A stretch of DNA of 10,042 nt. Origin: QZKY01 sp964488675. Its GTDB lineage: Bacteria > Pseudomonadota > Gammaproteobacteria > Burkholderiales > Burkholderiaceae_D. A program made the translations under genes and the position numbers. The notes beneath the pieces are model-generated. The model saw nothing but the letters and a program-made list of their open reading frames with translations. It made no database searches and was not told where the DNA came from. Location of the stretch: contig CAZAWA010000079.1 in NCBI GenBank assembly GCA_964488675.1, positions 1 to 10,042 on the forward strand. The letters run 5' to 3'. Shown here in pieces: positions 6,377-10,042 of the stretch; within the stretch, counting starts at the first letter, position 1; every line of letters begins with the position of its first letter.

Positions 6377-7426
6377 ATGCAGCGATCGAGCCGCTGCGCG
6401 AAAATCGCTTGCCAAGATATCCTTGAGTTCCAGTGTCAGCGCTTGTGCGGCCCGCGCGAAGTTGCGGTGGATGGATCGCAGGTAGAGCGGGTCGTAATGA
6501 TCGGCCAGCAATTCTTCCACCAGCGCATCCATTTTTCCTGACAGCGCCAGGTCATGCCAGTGCGCGATTTTGGTGCGGCCGTGCAGATCGATAAGGCGAC
6601 TAAGCTGTTCATTAAGAAATGCGGGGTTATGCACGAAATGTGCATAATCTTCCATCAGCAGTCGCACCCGGTTAAGGCGTGACAGTTCAAGTGCGATGCA
6701 GCGCGAGCTGCGCATGTGTTCCATCAGTGCATCCGGCACGCGCAGATTGCCGACCTTCTTGCTTTCCGATTCGACGAACACAATTTTGCTAGCATCGAAT
6801 TTTCGCAAGGTGTCCCAGATGCGGCTCTCGAAAGCCTTCTGCGTTGGCTGCTGCTCTGAAGGCAGATGACCCAGAACCGATCCGCGATGCGCAGCAAGTT
6901 GCTCCAGATCGAGCACTTGCGCACCTTCCGCCGCCAGCGTTTGCAGCAGCCTGCTTTTGCCGCTGCCGGTGGTGCCGCAAATCACATTGAATGTGTATTG
7001 GTGCATCCGTTCGGTCAGCGCAGCATTCACCTGCCGCCGGTAGGTCTTGTAGCCACCCTCAAGCTGCTCGGCGCGCCAGCCAATTTTCGCCAGGATGTGC
7101 GTCATGGATCCGCTGCGGTTGCCGCCGCGCCAGCAGTAGATCAGCGGTTTCCAGTCGCGAGGCCGATCGGCGAATTGATGCTCGATGTGTCGAGCGATAT
7201 TTTTGGCGACCAGTACAGCGCCGATTTTTTTCGCTTCGAATGGGTTGACCTGTTTGTAGATGGTGCCGACGCGCTGGCGTTCCTCGTTGTCCAGCACCGG
7301 ACAACTGATTGCGCCGGGTATGTGGTCTTCTGCAAATTCGGCAGGGCTGCGCACATCAATGAGGGTGTCGAAACGATCCAGTTGCGCAAATAATTCACCG
7401 CTTGATGACATCGCAGGCTTGTTCAT
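6368..7426 (-). CDS. mnmH: tRNA 2-selenouridine synthase MnmH (SelU/YbbB)
   Basis: MnmH replaces the sulfur of 2-thiouridine at the wobble position (U34) of Lys, Glu and Gln tRNAs with selenium from selenophosphate, via a geranylated intermediate. The protein has 352 residues (E. coli 364). It has an N-terminal rhodanese domain (about 15-135) with the active Cys98 in YCWRGGNRSG, then a P-loop domain with Walker A GTTGSGKS at 151-158. The ATG at 7426 places IDVR as in E. coli; an alternative Met six codons in is less likely. Shine-Dalgarno is weak. The organism would need selD (selenophosphate synthase) for selenation, and none is visible here. It lies 73 bp after the DUF3106 gene on the same strand and may be co-transcribed or have its own promoter in that gap. 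Confidence 0.95.
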   Translation of the reverse strand: MNKPAMSSSGELFAQLDRFDTLIDVRSPAEFAEDHIPGAISCPVLDNEERQRVGTIYKQVNPFEAKKIGAVLVAKNIARHIEHQFADRPRDWKPLIYCWRGGNRSGSMTHILAKIGWRAEQLEGGYKTYRRQVNAALTERMHQYTFNVICGTTGSGKSRLLQTLAAEGAQVLDLEQLAAHRGSVLGHLPSEQQPTQKAFESRIWDTLRKFDASKIVFVESESKKVGNLRVPDALMEHMRSSRCIALELSRLNRVRLLMEDYAHFVHNPAFLNEQLSRLIDLHGRTKIAHWHDLALSGKMDALVEELLADHYDPLYLRSIHRNFARAAQALTLELKDILASDFRAAARSLHSA

Positions 7427-7499
7427 GGCGTGCTTCAGTTGGGATTTTGGTGGCTGCCCACAGGTGACCCAGCACCCGTTTTCTGCATCGGCGCAATTA

Positions 7500-8186
7500 T
7501 CAGGCCGGTGCGGCTTCAGGAGTGGGCAGTGTAGCCGGAACCGCCGGGGCAGACACAGGCTGTGCTGGCGACTGCAGGGATTTTTCCAGTTCCAGTTTCG
7601 GTGTGGATTTGACCGAGCGGGCTATCTTGGCGGTTTTCTCGGAGGGAGCCGGTGGGTTTGCTACCTGCTTTCTGGCCGGAGCACCGACTGCAGCAAGCTC
7701 CTTCTTCTGTTCTTCCGTCAACTGTTGATAGCGTTGCCACTGAGCAAATTTTTCGTTTGGATCCAACTGCTTGGTGTTGGTGTAGTTGGAGCGGGCCACA
7801 CGCCGCTGTTCCGGCGACAATTTGACCCAGTCGCGGATGCGCTCCTGGACGCGAAACTTCTCGTCAGGCGTCATCGTGGCAACCTTGTTGCCGATTTCCA
7901 GCCATTTCTTTTTGCGCGCGGGATTGATTTGGTCCCATTCCGGAGCCAGGGGTGCTAGCACTTCTTTTTGCGCGACCGTCAAATCGGACCAGCGCGGTTT
8001 GGTCGGTTTCTTTGTTGATTTGGCAGCGGATTTGCTGGCAGCGGCTGAAGATTTTGCAACAGACTTATCCGAAGAGCCGAACGAGAACAAACCCATTATT
8101 GTTGAAGCAATAATAACCACGGCCAGAACCGCGCCGGCTACCAGCAACCATGCGCGATTGGCGGCGGTGAAGGATGTGCGCCACAC
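7500..8186 (-). CDS. DUF3106 membrane-anchored protein with 18-residue repeats
   Basis: The function is unknown; the sequence matches the DUF3106 proteins found in Betaproteobacteria beside a sigma factor and a DUF3619 gene. The 228-residue product starts at a GTG (8186), one base after the DUF3619 stop, with AGGAAG about 8 nt upstream. One hydrophobic helix (about 13-34) is probably a signal anchor that places the rest in the periplasm. A Lys/Ala/Ser-rich linker (41-64) leads to a helical domain (66-166) of repeats that start at 69, 87, 105, 123 and 141, exactly 18 residues apart, and a last one at 156; the core is L/M/I-T/S/D/N-P-x-E/Q-K/R. The tail (170-228) is Pro/Ala-rich. Architecture suggests a periplasmic sensor or binding protein of the neighbouring sigma system, which is inference. 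Confidence 0.85.
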   Translation of the reverse strand: MWRTSFTAANRAWLLVAGAVLAVVIIASTIMGLFSFGSSDKSVAKSSAAASKSAAKSTKKPTKPRWSDLTVAQKEVLAPLAPEWDQINPARKKKWLEIGNKVATMTPDEKFRVQERIRDWVKLSPEQRRVARSNYTNTKQLDPNEKFAQWQRYQQLTEEQKKELAAVGAPARKQVANPPAPSEKTAKIARSVKSTPKLELEKSLQSPAQPVSAPAVPATLPTPEAAPA

Positions 8187-8187
8187 C

Positions 8188-8595
8188 TCAGCTTCCTCGC
8201 TTGCTCAGGAAATTCTTGAATCCCGGGTCGAGATAGGCGTTCGGTGGCAGCTCGTCAGAAAGAACCGCAACATCCATGTTGGCGGTTTCATTGATCTGGT
8301 GCTGCTCTTCGGCCTGATAAATGCCCATCAGGCCAGTCACCAGGACGGCCAGCGTGGCGAGGGTGGCCATACGGCTCAGCCAGTAGGTCGAGGGATGGCT
8401 GAAAAAATCGCCTACATATCCAGCCAGAGCATGCTGGCGAACAAAGACGCGCAAAGGCGAGTGTGCCTTTTTGCGAGATAGCGCAAAATTGCGCGATGAA
8501 GCGAGTTTTTCGACCACATTTTCCGGAAGAAGGTCGATCTTCTCGTTCAGGGCATGCCGAACCTTGTAGGCAAAATCGAGTTCTTGAGAGTTCAT
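8188..8595 (-). CDS. DUF3619 single-pass membrane protein, putative anti-sigma partner
   Basis: The 135-residue product matches the DUF3619 family, which has no established function. The N-terminal ~72 residues are soluble and charged (FAYKVRHALNEKIDLLPENVVEKL), a single hydrophobic helix lies at about 74-93, and the short C-terminal part carries the family motif around LSDELPPNAYLDPGF (112-126). Its ATG overlaps the sigma factor stop codon (ATGA, 8592-8595), so the two are translationally coupled. Size, topology and coupling to an ECF-like sigma gene are those of a membrane anti-sigma factor; this role is inferred, as no zinc-binding anti-sigma motif (HxxxCxxC) is present. Confidence 0.82.
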   Translation of the reverse strand: MNSQELDFAYKVRHALNEKIDLLPENVVEKLASSRNFALSRKKAHSPLRVFVRQHALAGYVGDFFSHPSTYWLSRMATLATLAVLVTGLMGIYQAEEQHQINETANMDVAVLSDELPPNAYLDPGFKNFLSKRGS

Positions 8596-9161
8596 AACTT
8601 AATTCCTTTGGCTTTGAGTGCTTCAGCGAGTGTGTGTGTTGCTCGGGAGCAATGCGTTTTAACGCTACCGACGGTACACCCCATCGCAGCAGCCGTTTCG
8701 GCCACATCCATATCATGCCAGTAACGCATGAGGAACGCTTCCCGTTGACGCTGTGGGAGCTTTTGTACTTCTGTGTCGATCATTTCGAGTATCTGGATGC
8801 GTTCCAGCTTGTCTGACCCGGATTCGGCGGTCTGGGTTCCCGACTCAGGGTTATAGGATTCCAGCATGTCAAAGTCTTCGTTGTCATTATTGCCATGCCC
8901 CATGCTGGAAAACAGGCTGACCCAGGTGTTGCGCAATTTCTCGCGGCGAAAGTAATCGGTGATAGTGTTCTGAAGGATGCGCTGGAATAGCGGGGGCAGT
9001 TCTGCAGCCGGCCGGTCTCCGTAACTTTCCGCCAGCTTGATCATCGCATCCTGGACGACATCCAGCGCGGACTCGTCCTTTCGGACGGCATATACCGCCT
9101 GTTTGAAGGCCCGGCGTTCAACGCTTTTCAGGAAATCGGAGAGTTCTTTGTCGGTTGCCAT
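8592..9161 (-). CDS. ECF-like RNA polymerase sigma factor
   Basis: This 189-residue protein has the two-domain layout of an extracytoplasmic-function (sigma70 group 4) factor. Region 2, which binds core polymerase and the -10 element, is at about 18-77 (ALDVVQDAMIKLAESYG, then TITDYFRREKLRN). Region 4, with the -35-binding helix-turn-helix, is at about 122-183 (LPQRQREAFLMRYWHDMDV, then AAAMGCTVGSVKTHCSRA). The linker between them (80-120) is long, acidic and glycine/serine-rich. It is the first gene of a coupled trio with DUF3619 and DUF3106 genes and is divergent from ilvB. No good Shine-Dalgarno precedes the ATG at 9161. The regulon cannot be read from this window. Confidence 0.92.
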   Translation of the reverse strand: MATDKELSDFLKSVERRAFKQAVYAVRKDESALDVVQDAMIKLAESYGDRPAAELPPLFQRILQNTITDYFRREKLRNTWVSLFSSMGHGNNDNEDFDMLESYNPESGTQTAESGSDKLERIQILEMIDTEVQKLPQRQREAFLMRYWHDMDVAETAAAMGCTVGSVKTHCSRATHTLAEALKAKGIKL

Positions 9162-9220
9162 TCTGGGTGGCGGGTCGTTTCATTTCGCCGGATGGGGCGG
9201 GCGGTCTCGAGGCATTCCAC

Positions 9221-9249
9221 ATTGTCACGATTTGAGCGCATGCTAGCAA
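9221..9249 (-). promoter_or_regulatory. Candidate promoter of the sigma/DUF3619/DUF3106 operon
   Basis: On the minus strand TTGCTA (complement of 9244-9249) and GACAAT (complement of 9221-9226) are separated by 17 bp; each matches the sigma70 consensus at 4 of 6 positions. The start would lie near 9213, about 50 nt before the ATG. This is a weak match found by eye, and ECF sigma genes are often autoregulated from a different motif. Confidence 0.25.
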
Positions 9250-9319
9250 AGAACGGCTTGTTTGTGCGTTTTTACTGTGCGAAACCCCCTAATTTTTCAG
9301 TGTTATAAGGGTTTTACGC

Positions 9320-9348
9320 TTTACCAAAATGGCATGACGCATTAACAT
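9320..9348 (+). promoter_or_regulatory. Candidate ilvB promoter
   Basis: TTTACC (9320-9325) and TAACAT (9343-9348) are 17 bp apart, each with 4 of 6 sigma70 consensus bases, in an A/T-rich stretch. A start near 9355 would give ilvB a leader of about 310 nt. TTATAA at 9302-9307 is an alternative -10 without a clear -35. Confidence 0.25.
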
Positions 9349-9386
9349 ACATACCTTCTTCGCAATCCGCGATTTATTGGTCATGC

Positions 9387-9413
9387 CTCATGCTGTACAG
9401 AATGCAGCATGGG
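9387..9413 (+). repeat. Stem-loop in the ilvB leader
   Basis: CTCATGCTG (9387-9395) pairs with CAGCATGGG (9405-9413) through 9 bp including one G-U, around a 9-nt loop. The base just at its foot belongs also to GTCATGCC (9380-9387), which is the exact inverse of GGCATGAC (9331-9338), so two structures are possible. No U-run follows. Confidence 0.4.
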
Positions 9414-9664
9414 TCTTGATGTGCTTTAATTTTGAAGCTGTTTGTTCTAACCCGTGCCACAAGCGCGAGAAACTGGCATTGGCGTTACAGAAACACAGGC
9501 CGCATCTGTTGTGCTCGACGAAATCCTGCATTGCTTCTACGAGGGGGATGGCAAGGTGTCGGGAGTGCATGTTCAAGTGAAGCCGCCCATCTGTTCCCCG
9601 ATACCGTTTCGTCAGGAGAGAACATCCGATCAATTTCCAATGGACCTTGAAAGGACTGGTAGTT

Positions 9665-10042
9665 ATGAGTTTAGAAATGATTGGCGCAGATGTTCTCGTG
9701 CGCTGTCTGGCTGACGAAGGCGTCGAACATGTGTTCGGCTACCCTGGCGGTGCAGTACTTTATATTTACGATGCCATCTACAAGCAGGACAAGTTCAAGC
9801 ATATTCTGGTAAGGCACGAACAGGCGGCGATTCATGCCGCTGATGCCTATGCCCGCAGCTCGGGCAAGGTCGGCGTTGCAATCGTGACTTCCGGCCCAGG
9901 CGTGACCAATGCGGTTACTGGCCTTGCCACGGCTTACATGGATTCCATTCCGATGGTGGTCATCTCCGGACAGGTGCCGAGCCACGTCATCTGACAGGAC
10001 GCATTTCAGGAGTGCGACGCGGTCGGAATTACCCGTCCGTGC
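9665..10042 (+). pseudogene. ilvB: Acetolactate synthase large subunit, 5' part, interrupted by in-frame TGA
   Basis: Acetolactate synthase joins pyruvate (or pyruvate and 2-oxobutyrate) using thiamine diphosphate in the first committed step of valine, leucine and isoleucine synthesis. The ATG at 9665 has AAGGA nine bases upstream; a TTG at 9647 in frame is less likely. The N-terminal ThDP-binding domain is clear: GVEHVFGYPGGAV (19-31), the catalytic glutamate Glu52 in RHEQAAIHAADAYAR, and SGPGVTNAVTGLATAYMDSIP. Codon 110 is TGA (9992-9994), where the family has the Gly of the xxIGxDAFQE motif. Reading on in the same frame gives QDAFQECDAVGITRPC to the window end. Either a true nonsense mutation or a base error. 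Symbol could equally be ilvI or ilvG in other naming schemes. Confidence 0.85.
9992..9994 (+). other. In-frame TGA within ilvB at a conserved glycine codon
   Basis: A single G-to-T change from GGA explains this stop. Homology continues without a frame change on the 3' side, so it is not an indel. If real it yields a 109-residue fragment lacking the central and C-terminal domains. Confidence 0.85.

Larger units (their letters stand above)
9162..9664. other. Divergent spacer between sigma factor and ilvB; no gene seen
   Basis: Short open frames on both strands here show no recognisable homology, no convincing ribosome binding site and no run of Ile, Leu or Val codons that would mark an attenuation leader peptide. 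The part around 9250-9360 is visibly A/T-rich compared with flanking genes, consistent with promoters. Two competing inverted repeats lie at 9331-9387 and 9387-9413. The last part holds the ilvB ribosome binding site (AAGGA, 9651-9655). Confidence 0.6.

Noticed and set aside
7427..7499. Terminator between DUF3106 and mnmH genes
   Set aside because: Only short 4-bp stems such as GTGG/CCAC are visible, with no U-run on the transcribed strand.
9377..9580. Possible leader peptide starting at 9377 upstream of ilvB
   Set aside because: The 67-codon frame is Cys/Lys/Arg-rich rather than Ile/Leu/Val-rich and lacks a Shine-Dalgarno sequence.
9388..9633. Open frame of 81 codons on the minus strand, overlapping one of 86 codons on the plus strand, in the ilvB leader
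   Set aside because: Neither has a convincing ribosome binding site or recognisable homology, and neither has the branched-chain residue run of an attenuator peptide. I cannot support a gene.
9992..9994. Recoded TGA (selenocysteine, or glycine under genetic code 25)
   Set aside because: iscS, iscA, iscX, ratA, rnfH, mnmH and others end at TGA at the expected family length, so TGA is a normal stop here. Acetolactate synthase is not a selenoprotein and the residue is a glycine; a SECIS-like hairpin could not be judged as the window ends 48 bases later.

Overview
The window looks like a chromosomal segment of a betaproteobacterium, possibly of the Nitrosomonadales/Gallionellaceae type. The phylum-level call rests on protein character: an iscS-iscU-iscA-hscB-hscA-fdx-iscX order, an SmpB beginning MSIVDNKKAFHDYF, and a sigma factor/DUF3619/DUF3106 cluster divergent from ilvB, an arrangement I recall from many Betaproteobacteria. 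The finer placement is a guess. No mobile element, phage gene, CRISPR array, tRNA or rRNA is visible. Coding density is high except for one gap of about 500 bp.

Region 1 (1-4947, + strand) is the ISC iron-sulfur cluster assembly operon. IscS lacks only its first ~28 residues at the window edge and supplies sulfur. IscU is the scaffold and IscA an A-type carrier. HscB (J-protein) and HscA (Hsp70) release the cluster from IscU, Fdx supplies electrons, and IscX is a small acidic modulator. All diagnostic residues are present. Genes are 1-21 bp apart or overlapping, except for a 128-bp iscS-iscU spacer that holds a long imperfect hairpin.

Region 2 (4948-6376): a convergent spacer follows the operon. 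smpB (- strand, trans-translation) has a stem-loop terminator candidate fused to its stop codon. It is divergent from ratA-rnfH (+ strand), which overlap by 8 bp. smpB and ratA share a 67-bp spacer.

Region 3 (6368-9161, - strand) reads, in transcription order: an ECF-like sigma factor, a DUF3619 single-pass membrane protein (ATGA overlap), a DUF3106 membrane-anchored protein (1-bp gap, GTG start), then after 73 bp mnmH/selU, whose last 9 bp overlap the end of rnfH tail to tail. The sigma/DUF3619/DUF3106 trio is the least characterised part and looks like a membrane-coupled transcription module. The DUF3106 protein carries a clear 18-residue repeat.

Region 4 (9162-10042): a ~500-bp divergent gap with weak promoter candidates and an alternative-hairpin pattern leads into ilvB/ilvI (acetolactate synthase large subunit). 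This gene is interrupted by an in-frame TGA at codon 110, where the family has a conserved glycine. The same frame continues with good homology to the window edge, so a single G-to-T change or a sequence error is the simplest explanation.
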